DNA of 64,000 bases, taken from contig NZ_JABBFW010000008.1 in the NCBI RefSeq assembly GCF_012927045.1, positions 62,001-126,000 of the forward strand, in the 5' to 3' direction. Below, one piece after another: positions 26,355-34,782 of this stretch. This stretch comes from Azohydromonas caseinilytica (GTDB lineage Bacteria > Pseudomonadota > Gammaproteobacteria > Burkholderiales > Burkholderiaceae_C). The position numbers and the translations under genes are program-made. Position 1 is the stretch's first letter; each line of letters opens with the position of its first letter. Below the pieces are notes generated by a model, which was not told the origin of the DNA, did no database searches, and saw only the letters and a list, made by a program, of their open reading frames with translations.

Positions 26355-26969
26355 TCAGTGGCGGCGGCGCGCGGCCCAGCCGAGGGCGCCCAGGCCCAGC
26401 AACCACATCGGCACGCTCGCGGGCTCGGGCACCACCGGCACGGTGAAGCCGCCGTAGCTGAAGCTCTGGTGGCCCGAGGGCGTGCGCGGGTCGGCCCACT
26501 CGCCCTGCCGGTCAGCCACGAAGTGCTTGACCGAGCGGTCCAGGAACGCTGACTCGAACGAAAAGCCCGCCACGGTCTGCCCGGCGTACACGCCGCGCGG
26601 CGTCTGGCCGGGCCAGGGGTCCGACGCGGAGTAGGTCCACACCACGCTGCGGTAACCCTGCAGGTAGACGTCGAGGCCAGGATTGTTGGGCACGACCGCG
26701 GCCTGCCAGCCGGGATGGTCGGCGTCGCGCAGCGGCCGCGCGCTCGACAAGGCCGTGGCATCGGTGTAGAGCACCAGCCACCAGATCGGGAGCTGCTCGC
26801 TCAGGTTCGAGAAGGTGTAGTGGTAGGCATAGAGGCCGTTGCCGGTGCGGGTGATGCGCTCTTGGAGCTTCAGCACGCCGGCGGCGTCGTCGCGCCAGGC
26901 AATGTCGGCTTGCGTCAGGCCCGGGCACAGCAAGGCGGCGCTTGCGGCCGCGATCAGGAACATGCGCAT
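26355..26969 (-). CDS. PEP-CTERM sorting domain protein
   Basis: This 204-aa secreted protein starts at MRMFLIAAASAALLCPGL, with the ATG preceded by AGGAG, and has a Sec signal cleaved near TQA-D. The C-terminus has VVPEPASVPMWLLGLGALG then ARRRH: the PEP box, a transmembrane helix and a basic tail recognised by exosortase. The middle part is unrecognised, with Trp- and Tyr-rich beta-type sequence. The exosortase is not in this window. Confidence 0.88.
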   Translation of the reverse strand: MRMFLIAAASAALLCPGLTQADIAWRDDAAGVLKLQERITRTGNGLYAYHYTFSNLSEQLPIWWLVLYTDATALSSARPLRDADHPGWQAAVVPNNPGLDVYLQGYRSVVWTYSASDPWPGQTPRGVYAGQTVAGFSFESAFLDRSVKHFVADRQGEWADPRTPSGHQSFSYGGFTVPVVPEPASVPMWLLGLGALGWAARRRH

Positions 26970-27124
26970 GGACGGCTCCTTTGGGAGCAAGGGGACCGCA
27001 TCGTGTGGACACGGTCCGCGCAAATCCATCCTTCGCGTCCTTCAGTTGCAACCCGCTGTCAGCCAAGCCCCGGTCCACGGGTCCGAGGACCCGGCGGCGA
27101 GCCATGCGGCGGCCGGCGCCACGC

Positions 27125-27147
27125 CGCTGGAAACTTGGTTTCCAGCG
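27125..27147. promoter_or_regulatory. parS-like site A (3' of rep)
   Basis: The core GGAAAC-TTG-GTTTCC at 27129-27143 is extended to a 23-bp palindrome with CGCT/AGCG flanks. It is one of seven sites grouped around rep, parA and parB. Confidence 0.75.
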
Positions 27148-27183
27148 CAGCTTCCACGGCTTGGCATGGCAACCGGGCGGGGC

Positions 27184-28566
27184 TCAGCCCAGCTGCAGCA
27201 TGCCGCGGGCGATGGCGAACTCCAGCAGGTCCTTCTCGGTGGGTTCGGCGCTGAGCCAGCGCCGAGCCAGCCAGCGCAGGAACAACGGCCCGGCGACGCG
27301 GCTGGCCGGGCCGTCGCGCTCCCAGGCGCGCACGATGGGCGCCATCAGGCCAGGCAGTGCCTCGTCCTCGAAGGCCTGGCGCAGCAGCAGCTGCTCCTCG
27401 GCCGGCAGCGCCCCGAAGCGGGCCTCGCAGTCGCGCGCCTGGGCGCGCTCCCACTCGTCGCGGATGCCCTGCACCGAGGCCTGCACCATCGAGGGCGGCG
27501 GCTCGGCCGGGGCCAGGGCGGGCGCCGGCGCGACGCCGGCGTAGCCCTTCTTGAGCGCGTCGCGCAGGTAGGCCGCAGGAGAGGTCAGCGGCGGCAGCGC
27601 GGTGTTGCGCAGGCGCTGCTCCACATGCTCGACGGTCGCGCGCAGCAGCGCCTCGTCGCTGCGGTTGTAGAGCAGGTCGGCCTCCTCGTCCTTGAGGCCG
27701 AGCTGGCGCAGCCGCTCCACCAGCTCCAGGTCGAAGGTGGCGGACTGCGCCACTTCCGGCGCCGCCGGACTGCGACGCAGCACGCGGAACTGCAGCTCCG
27801 CCACCCGGCGCCCTTCCTTGTGCTCGATGAGCTCCAGCACGAAGTCTTGCTGCAGCGCATCGACCTCGGCCAGCGCCGGCCGCAGCACGTCGCGCTTGAA
27901 GTAGCGGTAGTCCACCTTCTCGATGTCGCTGCGGCCCGTGAGCACCGAGGCCCACCAGTACAGGTCCTCGCGCATGGTCAGCCGCGAGGGCGAGGTCAGG
28001 TACTGCATGCCCAGCTCGAACAGCACCGCCGTGGCGTAGGAGCGCATCTGCGCGCCCACCTCCAGCAGGATGCGCGTGTAGCGGCTGGGTTTGAGCAGGC
28101 GCTCGCGCACCTTGTCGGGGTAGCTCCAGCTGATGATCACCGGGTAGCCCGAGCCGCGCTCGGCGATCTCCACCGCGCCCAGCAGCTGCGAGGAGGTCCA
28201 GCGCTGCTCGCCCGCGCCCACCGAGTTCCATTCGATGAGCGTGGTCTGCATCTCGCGGATGTGGTCCTTGAGCAGGGCCACGTTGCGCGAGTTGAAGTGG
28301 GCGTCGCCGATGAGCGTGGCCAGCGGCAGGCTGTACTGGTGTTCCTCCACACCCTGCTGTTGCGCGTGGTAGAGCAGCGCGTTGTAGATGCGGCGCGACA
28401 GCAGCGTCAGCCGCCCCTTCTTGGGCCGGATGGCGATGGACTCGTTGGCCTTCTGGACCATCGCATCGTCGCGACGCGGCGCCGGTCGCCGCCGATCGGT
28501 GGCTGGCGCGGCTTCACGTGCCATGTCGGGATGCGCTGGGTCGTTGTCGTCGCCGGTGATGTCCAT
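27184..28566 (-). CDS. Replication initiator protein, Rep_3-like
   Basis: This 460-aa protein has two winged-helix-like blocks typical of Rep_3 iteron-binding initiators: LTLLSRRIYNALLYHAQQ (about residues 53-70) with SLPLATLIGDAHFNSRN, and DYRYFKRDVLRPALAEVDAL (about residues 215-235). The C-terminal 150 residues are variable. The ATG at 28566 gives a basic N-terminus; M35 is an alternative. It would bind the iterons just upstream and open the origin. Such large initiators are common on Burkholderiales chromids and megaplasmids. Confidence 0.85.
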   Translation of the reverse strand: MDITGDDNDPAHPDMAREAAPATDRRRPAPRRDDAMVQKANESIAIRPKKGRLTLLSRRIYNALLYHAQQQGVEEHQYSLPLATLIGDAHFNSRNVALLKDHIREMQTTLIEWNSVGAGEQRWTSSQLLGAVEIAERGSGYPVIISWSYPDKVRERLLKPSRYTRILLEVGAQMRSYATAVLFELGMQYLTSPSRLTMREDLYWWASVLTGRSDIEKVDYRYFKRDVLRPALAEVDALQQDFVLELIEHKEGRRVAELQFRVLRRSPAAPEVAQSATFDLELVERLRQLGLKDEEADLLYNRSDEALLRATVEHVEQRLRNTALPPLTSPAAYLRDALKKGYAGVAPAPALAPAEPPPSMVQASVQGIRDEWERAQARDCEARFGALPAEEQLLLRQAFEDEALPGLMAPIVRAWERDGPASRVAGPLFLRWLARRWLSAEPTEKDLLEFAIARGMLQLG

Positions 28567-29157
28567 CCGGCCATCATGCCCGAGGGTTGTGATTCGATCA
28601 ATTCACATCTCACACGAACGCGCGTTGAAGTTATTGAAAGAACTCCGTTGAAAAGCTTGAAATACGTTGATGTACCGAAAATGCCATGTGTGACAGTCAC
28701 TTGGCGCGCTTCATGTGAGTGGAGTTGGGATTCGATGTGAGCTCTTCTGGTCTTCAATGTGAGTGGACATGGGGTTCTACGGTGTCCATGCGTGAGCCCG
28801 GCTGGTCTTCGCTGTGAGTGGATATGGGTTTCGGCCACAACCAGCGGCGTTTTCCGATTTTTGGAACTGCTTCGAGGCCGGATCGGTCGCGCAGGAAACC
28901 ACCCGGCTGCGGGTCTTCACCAAGCCTTTGGAGGCTTGAATCCCATAACAGCTCACGTCTGCGCTGCCGCCACCGACCCTGAAGCCCAAGCAGGCTCACA
29001 TTGCAGCGCGCGTCCTGCTCGGCTGTATCCCAAGCGTTCTCACATTTGAGCTTGCGCGTTTCCCGGCTGTGGGAGGATGGCTACAGCTTCTGAAATTCTT
29101 CCGGGGACTCAACGCTTTTTCATAAACTGCCGCTGTTTTTGTTGACTCGGCAGAGAG
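28567..29157. other. Probable replication origin (oriV) between rep and parA
   Basis: This 590-bp gap contains iteron-like repeats and an AT-rich stretch. Next to rep, 28621-28690 is strikingly AT-rich for this DNA and has CGTTGA three times (28623, 28646, 28665), a likely unwinding region. Iterons with core TGTGAGTGGA follow. Inverted copies CTCACA lie at 28609, 28995 and 29037, and CTCACG at 28952. No perfect DnaA box was noticed. Confidence 0.75.
28703..28831 (+). repeat. Iteron-like direct repeats
   Basis: TGTGAGTGGA occurs at 28714-28723, 28758-28767 and 28813-28822, with a shortened TGTGAG at 28736-28741. Two copies share a longer unit, TCTTC-N2-TGTGAGTGGA, then a pyrimidine and ATGGG. 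The spacing of 44 and 55 bp between full copies is irregular but close to whole helical turns. They are presumed binding sites of the adjacent Rep protein. Confidence 0.75.
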
Positions 29158-30414
29158 ATGAAGAACGAACAAACTGTTCCGGAAGGGACTGGAAACCTGG
29201 TTTCCACGGCGCCCACGGCGGTGAACCGCCCCGTCATCGACATGGCGCGCATCACGAGCCTGGCGACGCGGGCCTCGGGGATGGTGGAAGGTATCCGCGG
29301 GCGGCTGCTGGCGCCCGAGGCGCGCAAGATCGCACCCAACTTCACGGCCACGCAGCTGGCAGCGCTGTGCGGCGTGGACAAGGCGCATGTGGCCTACCGC
29401 ATCACCAAGGGCGACCTGCCCGCCGGGCAGCTCACGCCCACCGGCGGGCGGCGCGAGTTCACCCTGGACGAGGTGCGGCGCTGGACGCGCGAGTACCGCC
29501 GCACGGCCATGCGCCCGGCCGGCCAGCAGGCCATCACCATCGCGGTGGGCAACTTCAAGGGCGGTGTCTCCAAGACCACGACCGCGATGATCCTGGCCCA
29601 GGGCCTGAGCATGCGCGGGCACCGCGTGCTGGCCATCGACGTCGATCCGCAGGGCTCCTTCTCCACGCTGTTCGGCATCCTGCCCGAGACGGAGGTGGAG
29701 GAAGACATGACCATCGTGCCCATCTGCCGCGGCGAGGCCGACGACATCCGCTACGCCATCCAGCCCACCTACTGGCCGGGCATCGACCTGGTGCCGGCGG
29801 CGCCGCTGCTGTTCCAGGCCGAGTTCAGCCTGCCGGCGATGCAGATGAACGACCCGACGGCACGCTTCTGGGACGTGCTCAACGCCAGCCTGGAGGGCGT
29901 GCGCCAGGAGTACGACGTGATCATCATCGACACGCCGCCCTCGCTGTCCTACGTAACCATCAACGCCTTCATGGCCGCCGATGGCATCCTCGTGCCGGTG
30001 CCGCCCTCGGCGCTGGACTTCGCGTCGTCGGCGCAGTTCTGGAGCCTGTTCGCCGACCTGGGCAGCAACCTCGACCAGGCCTCCAAGCGCGGCAAGACCT
30101 TCGACTTCCTGCACGTGCTGCTGTCGCGCGTGGACCAGTCCGACGTGGCCGCGCCGGCGGTGCGGCAGTGGATTCAGGCCACCTACGGCGAGTACCTGCT
30201 CCCGGTGGAGGTGCCCAAGACCACGGTGACCTCGTCCAAGGCGGCCGAGTTCGGCACCGTGTACGACGTGCAGAAGTACGAGGGCTCGGCCAAGACCTAC
30301 AAGCGCGCTTCCGAAGCCTATGACCGCGTGGTGGAACTGGTGGAGCAGTCGGTGGTCGAGGCCTGGCGCGGCCGCGCCGCCGCCGGTGTCGCGGCAGCGC
30401 CCGCTACCGCCTGA
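29158..30414 (+). CDS. parA: ParA partition ATPase (type Ia, with N-terminal HTH)
   Basis: This 418-aa protein has an N-terminal DNA-binding part with a MerR-like helix-turn-helix (TATQLAALCGVDKAHVAYRI, about residues 62-81). The deviant Walker A NFKGGVSKTTT lies near residues 130-140, DVDPQGS after it, and IIIDTPPSLS as Walker B. It would segregate the replicon with ParB. The first 15 codons encode parS-like site B; a later ATG at 29242 is possible but has no ribosome site. Confidence 0.93.
   Translation: MKNEQTVPEGTGNLVSTAPTAVNRPVIDMARITSLATRASGMVEGIRGRLLAPEARKIAPNFTATQLAALCGVDKAHVAYRITKGDLPAGQLTPTGGRREFTLDEVRRWTREYRRTAMRPAGQQAITIAVGNFKGGVSKTTTAMILAQGLSMRGHRVLAIDVDPQGSFSTLFGILPETEVEEDMTIVPICRGEADDIRYAIQPTYWPGIDLVPAAPLLFQAEFSLPAMQMNDPTARFWDVLNASLEGVRQEYDVIIIDTPPSLSYVTINAFMAADGILVPVPPSALDFASSAQFWSLFADLGSNLDQASKRGKTFDFLHVLLSRVDQSDVAAPAVRQWIQATYGEYLLPVEVPKTTVTSSKAAEFGTVYDVQKYEGSAKTYKRASEAYDRVVELVEQSVVEAWRGRAAAGVAAAPATA
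29190..29206. promoter_or_regulatory. parS-like site B, inside the 5' end of parA
   Basis: TGGAAAC-CTG-GTTTCCA overlaps codons 11-17 of parA (reading GNLVST). ParB bound here would cover the start of parA, suggesting autoregulation of the parAB operon. Confidence 0.75.
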
Positions 30415-30419
30415 AGCCG

Positions 30420-30436
30420 TGGAAACCAGGTTTCCA
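30420..30436. promoter_or_regulatory. parS-like site C, between parA and parB
   Basis: TGGAAAC-CAG-GTTTCCA lies 5 bp after the parA stop and 50 bp before parB. Confidence 0.75.
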
Positions 30437-30485
30437 CTCCGACCATGACGAATCCCATGAGCATTGATCGAACCAGGAGCGCCAC

Positions 30486-31487
30486 ATGAGCAGCATCGGC
30501 AAGCGGCTTCTTGCCACCACCGCGGACTTGGCCGCATCCATCGAGGCCCGGTCCGCCCAGGGCGAGGCCGGCAAGGCCCCGCTGCCGCGCACCGCGCCGG
30601 GCCAGATGCTGGCCGCGCGCAGCGAGATGCTGGCGATGCAGACGGAGCTGCAGGCGCTGCGCGAGAAGCTCAAGGCCTTCGACGGCTCGTTGCCCACCGT
30701 CAGGATCGATCCGGCGCTGATCGACGCCACGCGCTGGGCCAACCGCCACCCTTCGGCCTTCACCACCGCCGCCTTCGCGCGGCTCAAGTCCAGCATCGAG
30801 CTCGCCGGCGGCAACGCGCAGCCGATCCTGGTGCGCCGCACCGAGGACGGCGCGCGCTACGAGATCGTGTTCGGCCACCGCCGCCACCGCGCCTGCCTGG
30901 AGCTGGCCCTGCCGGTGCTGGCGGTGGTGTGGGACGGGCCGATGCCGGATCTGGACCTGTTCCTGTCCATGGACCGCGAGAACCGCGAGCGTGAGGACCC
31001 TTCGGCCTACGAGCAGGGCATTACCTACCTGGCTGCGCTGGACGCGGGACTGTTTCCGTCGCAGCGCCGGCTGGCGGAAGCCATCGGCGTGAGCCACACC
31101 TGGGTGCGCAAGGCCACGCTGGTGGCGCAGCTGCCCGCCGCCATCGTCGAGACCTTTGCCACGCCGCTGGATATCCAGCCGCGCCATGCCGAGGAACTCC
31201 AGCAGGCGCTGGACCAGGACCGCAAGACCGTGCTGCGCCGTGCCGAGAACGTGCGCCGCATGAGCCGCCGTCCCAGCCCGGGGCAGATCGTGGCGCAGCT
31301 GGTGGGGCGCGCCACCGAGAAATCCGTCCCCGAGAAGTTCCACGTCGGTGGGCGCCTGGCCGGCGGCTGGAAGCGCGACAACCGCGGCCGCGCGGTGCTG
31401 ACGCTGGAGGCGCATGTGGCGAACGATGCCTTCATGGCCGAGTTGTCAGACGCGCTGGTCAAGCTGCTGCGCAAGCTGGAAACCTAG
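30486..31487 (+). CDS. parB: ParB centromere-binding partition protein
   Basis: This 333-aa protein has the ParB/Srx domain with the CTP-binding signature GHRRHRA near residues 129-135, and VRRTED-type N-terminal strand order before it. A KorB-like HTH follows (QRRLAEAIGVSHTWVRKATL, about residues 196-215). The C-terminal dimer domain ends KLLRKLET. The stop codon TAG is part of parS-like site D. It follows parA by 71 bp. Confidence 0.94.
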   Translation: MSSIGKRLLATTADLAASIEARSAQGEAGKAPLPRTAPGQMLAARSEMLAMQTELQALREKLKAFDGSLPTVRIDPALIDATRWANRHPSAFTTAAFARLKSSIELAGGNAQPILVRRTEDGARYEIVFGHRRHRACLELALPVLAVVWDGPMPDLDLFLSMDRENREREDPSAYEQGITYLAALDAGLFPSQRRLAEAIGVSHTWVRKATLVAQLPAAIVETFATPLDIQPRHAEELQQALDQDRKTVLRRAENVRRMSRRPSPGQIVAQLVGRATEKSVPEKFHVGGRLAGGWKRDNRGRAVLTLEAHVANDAFMAELSDALVKLLRKLET

Positions 31488-31493
31488 TTTCCA
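31477..31493. promoter_or_regulatory. parS-like site D, spanning the parB stop codon
   Basis: TGGAAAC-CTA-GTTTCCA includes the last codons and the TAG of parB (31485-31487). Confidence 0.75.
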
Positions 31494-31549
31494 GGGCGTG
31501 CGGGGCCTCCACCGGGCTCCGTGCCGACCCGCACTCCCAGAAGCGTCAT

Positions 31550-31578
31550 CCGGACTGGAAACCTGGTTTCCAGTCCGG
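31550..31578. promoter_or_regulatory. parS-like site E, 29-bp perfect palindrome
   Basis: The core TGGAAAC-CTG-GTTTCCA is flanked by CCGGAC and GTCCGG, making 13-bp arms, the longest of the seven. It lies 63 bp after parB and may be the main centromere site. Confidence 0.8.
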
Positions 31579-31878
31579 TGAGTGGCCCGGGGACCACGCT
31601 CTGCCCGGTACGGTGGCTTGCTCCCCGCAGTTGCTGCACACCCGAAGTAGAAAGCCTCTGAACGCTGCGCTGCGACCGGACGGTTCCGATCGGCATCTTT
31701 CCCGTGCAGTCACCGTGCACGCCGAAGGGCCGGCCCGTGGCTGGACAAGACAGGCTCGACGGCGACCGACGCGCCCGACTTGACCCAATGGTTCCAAGAG
31801 CCCGGAGGCCGACGGCGGCATTCGGTCGTCCACTTCCCCGCGGCCCGTCATGGGTGCCCCTTTCAATCTCCAGCCCGG

Positions 31879-31901
31879 CCGTGGAAACCAAGTTTCCACG
31901 G
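31879..31901. promoter_or_regulatory. parS-like site F
   Basis: CCGTGGAAAC-CAA-GTTTCCACGG lies in the non-coding region after parB. Confidence 0.75.
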
Positions 31902-32827
31902 GCGCGGTGCACCGGCTGGCCACGGCGGCAGTTCCCGGACGAAATGGCCGTTACCCAGCCCTTCTCCTGCACCGGTTCGTCAGCGGACGGGCGCCTCGCT
32001 CGTGGGCCGCAGCGTCGAGCAGCAGTAATTCTTCGCCGATGTGAGTAGGGCTGTGACCGCGTTCGAGCCGACGCCGCTCTGCGCCGTGGCTTCGTACCGG
32101 CTCGCCACACCTGTGTTGCCGTTATGGAAGGCGGGCCCGTCGGTGCCTATTCCCCCCATGCGAGACCGTTCCTTTACGCCGGCCCGGGTTCGCATCGTCG
32201 GCACGAATTGCCTGCGCGGCGTGTTGTGCGGGCCGCCGGGCGCGTATTCCCGCTTATTGTGAGAGCGTTTGTGATTCGGGGCGGCCAGGATCGGGGGCCC
32301 GGGACGCGCCATTGGACGTTCGCGACCGAGGCCGTCCCAAGAGGCGCCACTCAACGGGAGGGGCATGCGACTGGTCGGTACTGGTCCCACCGCTAGCGAT
32401 ATGAGGCGTCGTCTCGGATTGACGAGGACTGGAGTTACGCCAGAAGGCTGCGCCGCCGCGTGTGTCGGGAGCAGCCTTCAATGAGGCCGAGAGCCATTGC
32501 GCTGCTCACCGCCCGCACATCGGTATGGACTGCAGGCCACAGCCCAGGTGTGACAGGCTCGGGTGCTCGGCCACGAGCGCTCATGCCCAGGCGGGTGGAC
32601 CCTTACCCCAGATCGTCGCCTGCGAGGCAGCTGAGTGGAGGGTGACACCGTGCCTGGCGGCGTCAACCGGCCTGCGCGCGGAAAAGCCGGCACCCGACCT
32701 GCATTGATGCCACTGTGCACCTGCACGTCCCCTGGCAGCGCCGACAAGCGTCCCGGTGCAGGGCGAAGGCGCCTGATCTCTGTGACGGCAAAGCCGGCCT
32801 CTGTCCGTGTATCTGGCCGCAGCCTGC

Positions 32828-32844
32828 TGGAAATCTGGTTTCCA
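32828..32844. promoter_or_regulatory. parS-like site G (one mismatch)
   Basis: TGGAAAT-CTG-GTTTCCA has one changed base in the left arm. It lies just after the stop of the recombinase gene and marks the right limit of the cluster. Confidence 0.65.
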
Positions 32845-32868
32845 GTCGCCCCGGGTTCGCAGCCGCCG

Positions 32869-34677
32869 TTATTCCCCAAACGCCTTTTCCATCCCGTCCT
32901 GCAGGCGCTGCAGTTGGGCCTTGGCGTAGCGCATGGTGGTGCGCGGGTCGGCATGGCCGAGTTGCGCCTGCACCACTTCCAGCGGTGCACCGCGCTCCAG
33001 CGCGCGCGTGCCGCAGGTGTGGCGCAGCCAGTGCACCGAGGATTTCTGGGCGCCGCGGCGCTGCGGCTCCGTCAGGGGTGCCCAGCGCAGCGCGCGCCGC
33101 AGCCAGGAGCGCACCGTCTCGTACAGCGCCTGGTAGCCGATCGGAGCCGCCGCATCGGTGACACTGGCCACCAGCGGCGCATCCTCGGGCGCTCGCTCCA
33201 GCGGCGGCAGGCCGCGCACCAGCAGGTAGGCGTGCAGCGCGCGCAACGCTTGCGTGGGCACGGCGGCGATGCGCTTGCGCGCGCCCTTGCCCTGCACCTG
33301 CATGGCCCAGCGTCCGCCCACCGGCCGCAGGTCCGACAGCCGCGCCGACACCAGCTCGCTGGCGCGCAGGCCCGTGGCCTCGGTGAAGCGCAGCAGGAAC
33401 AGGACGCGCTCGCGTGAAGGTGAGGTTGGTTGTGATTCGATCCAGGCCAGCATGGCGGCCCACACTGCCGGCTCGAAGGCGCGTGAGTCCAGCGCATGCG
33501 TCGCCACATCGTCGCCCGTGCGCCGGTTCACCAGGTCCCAGGGGTTGTGCACCAGGTAGCCGCCCTTGACCAGCCAGGCGAAGAGGCTGGCCACGATGAC
33601 GACGGCCTGGCGGCGGCTCGCCAGCGTGAGCTGGCCGGCGAACGGGGCCCAGCCCGGCTGCATCGGCGCGGCGCGGCGGCGCGAGATCCAGCGTTCCGGC
33701 ACATGCTCCAGGAAGGTCATGTATGCCAGGCAGTCCTCGGCCGTCAGCGCGGAAAAGGACTTGTGGCGCTCGATCGCCGCCCACAGGTGCAGCCGGTGCG
33801 CCTCGCGCTGGTAGGCGCGCGCTGTGGTCTGGCTGCCGGCGCGGGCCGCGACCCATTGCTCGATCGCCTGCGCGTCGCTGGTTGCCGAAATCGCGGCCCC
33901 GGTGACGGCGGCGCGGTTCGGTCCCGGCGGCGGCTGCGGCACGAGGTCGAAGCGAGGCCGGCGTTCCACCCCCGCCGCCAGGGCCAGGCTGGCCGCCATC
34001 GGCGCCGCCAGGGCCGACCCGGGCGCCGGCAGCAGCTGGCGCAGATGGCTCTCGATGCGCCGGGCCTTGGTGAGGCCGATGGCCGGGATCGAGCGCCACC
34101 AGCGGCCGCCGCGCTCCACCGCGCGCTGCAGGTCCTGCAGCAGCAGCAAGCCGTTGGCGTGCAGCCGCTGCGCCAGCTGCGGGTCGAACCAGACGGCAAT
34201 CGCGTCCGTAGGCCGTGGCGCCTCGCATGCCAGCTGCTCCAGCGCGCGCAGCGCCTCGATCTGGCGCTGGCGCAGCCGCTGGTTGCGCGCCGTGCGCCGC
34301 TCGTGGGGAAAGGCCTGCCGGTAGAGCTCCTGCAGCTCGGCCTCGCTCCAGCCCTCCAGCCCGTTGGCGGCGGCCCAGTCGGCCAGGGCAGGGCGGCCGT
34401 CGCCGTCCGCGCCGCGGATCACCAGGCCCACCAGCCGCCAGCGCGCGTCGCCGGCTCGGCGCGCCATCGAGCGCAGCAGCTCCACCACCGCGCGATGGGC
34501 CGCCAGCGCGGCATTGCCGTGCTCGATGCCCAGGTAGCGCTGCGCCGAGGCGTGGATCGACAGCCCGTCGGCCACCGCCCGCAAGTGCGCGAAATGGTGT
34601 GGCCCCATGCGGCGCAGGTAAGTGCTTGTGGCGTCGGACTTGGCGGACATCGTGTCGGAAGCGGCCGGAATCGGCAT
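32869..34677 (-). CDS. Tyrosine recombinase / integrase beside the partition locus
   Basis: This 602-aa protein has a long N-terminal part (about 270 aa), a SAM-like core-binding domain (around SQTTARAYQREAHRL) and a C-terminal catalytic domain. Catalytic residues are seen in order: Arg in TGLRASELVSAR (near 437), HWLRHT (near 547), LGHADPRTTMRYA with His and the nucleophile Tyr (near 582). It may resolve replicon dimers like Xer, or be an integrase. M1 or M10 could be the start; neither has a clear ribosome site. Confidence 0.88.
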   Translation of the reverse strand: MPIPAASDTMSAKSDATSTYLRRMGPHHFAHLRAVADGLSIHASAQRYLGIEHGNAALAAHRAVVELLRSMARRAGDARWRLVGLVIRGADGDGRPALADWAAANGLEGWSEAELQELYRQAFPHERRTARNQRLRQRQIEALRALEQLACEAPRPTDAIAVWFDPQLAQRLHANGLLLLQDLQRAVERGGRWWRSIPAIGLTKARRIESHLRQLLPAPGSALAAPMAASLALAAGVERRPRFDLVPQPPPGPNRAAVTGAAISATSDAQAIEQWVAARAGSQTTARAYQREAHRLHLWAAIERHKSFSALTAEDCLAYMTFLEHVPERWISRRRAAPMQPGWAPFAGQLTLASRRQAVVIVASLFAWLVKGGYLVHNPWDLVNRRTGDDVATHALDSRAFEPAVWAAMLAWIESQPTSPSRERVLFLLRFTEATGLRASELVSARLSDLRPVGGRWAMQVQGKGARKRIAAVPTQALRALHAYLLVRGLPPLERAPEDAPLVASVTDAAAPIGYQALYETVRSWLRRALRWAPLTEPQRRGAQKSSVHWLRHTCGTRALERGAPLEVVQAQLGHADPRTTMRYAKAQLQRLQDGMEKAFGE

Positions 34678-34782
34678 GAAAATTTAGGGCTCAGATTATT
34701 GCCGTTATCCGAGCCGCAAAAGCGTGCTGAACGTGCCGGCGTGGTCCGCGTGCCATGCCGGCCTCGACGATGGAGCCGCGAC

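Larger units (their letters stand above)
31488..32868. other. 1.4-kb non-coding partition region between parB and the recombinase
   Basis: No reading frame here has a convincing start, composition or family pattern. It holds parS-like sites E, F and G. It also has iteron-like TGTGAGTAGG (32040-32049) and TTGTGATTCGG (32269-32279), echoes of motifs in the rep-parA gap. It is probably centromere and origin-associated DNA. Confidence 0.6.

Noticed and set aside
32041-32707. Small plus-strand ORFs in the parB-recombinase gap
   Set aside because: Low-complexity basic translations without ribosome sites; typical of open frames in GC-rich DNA.
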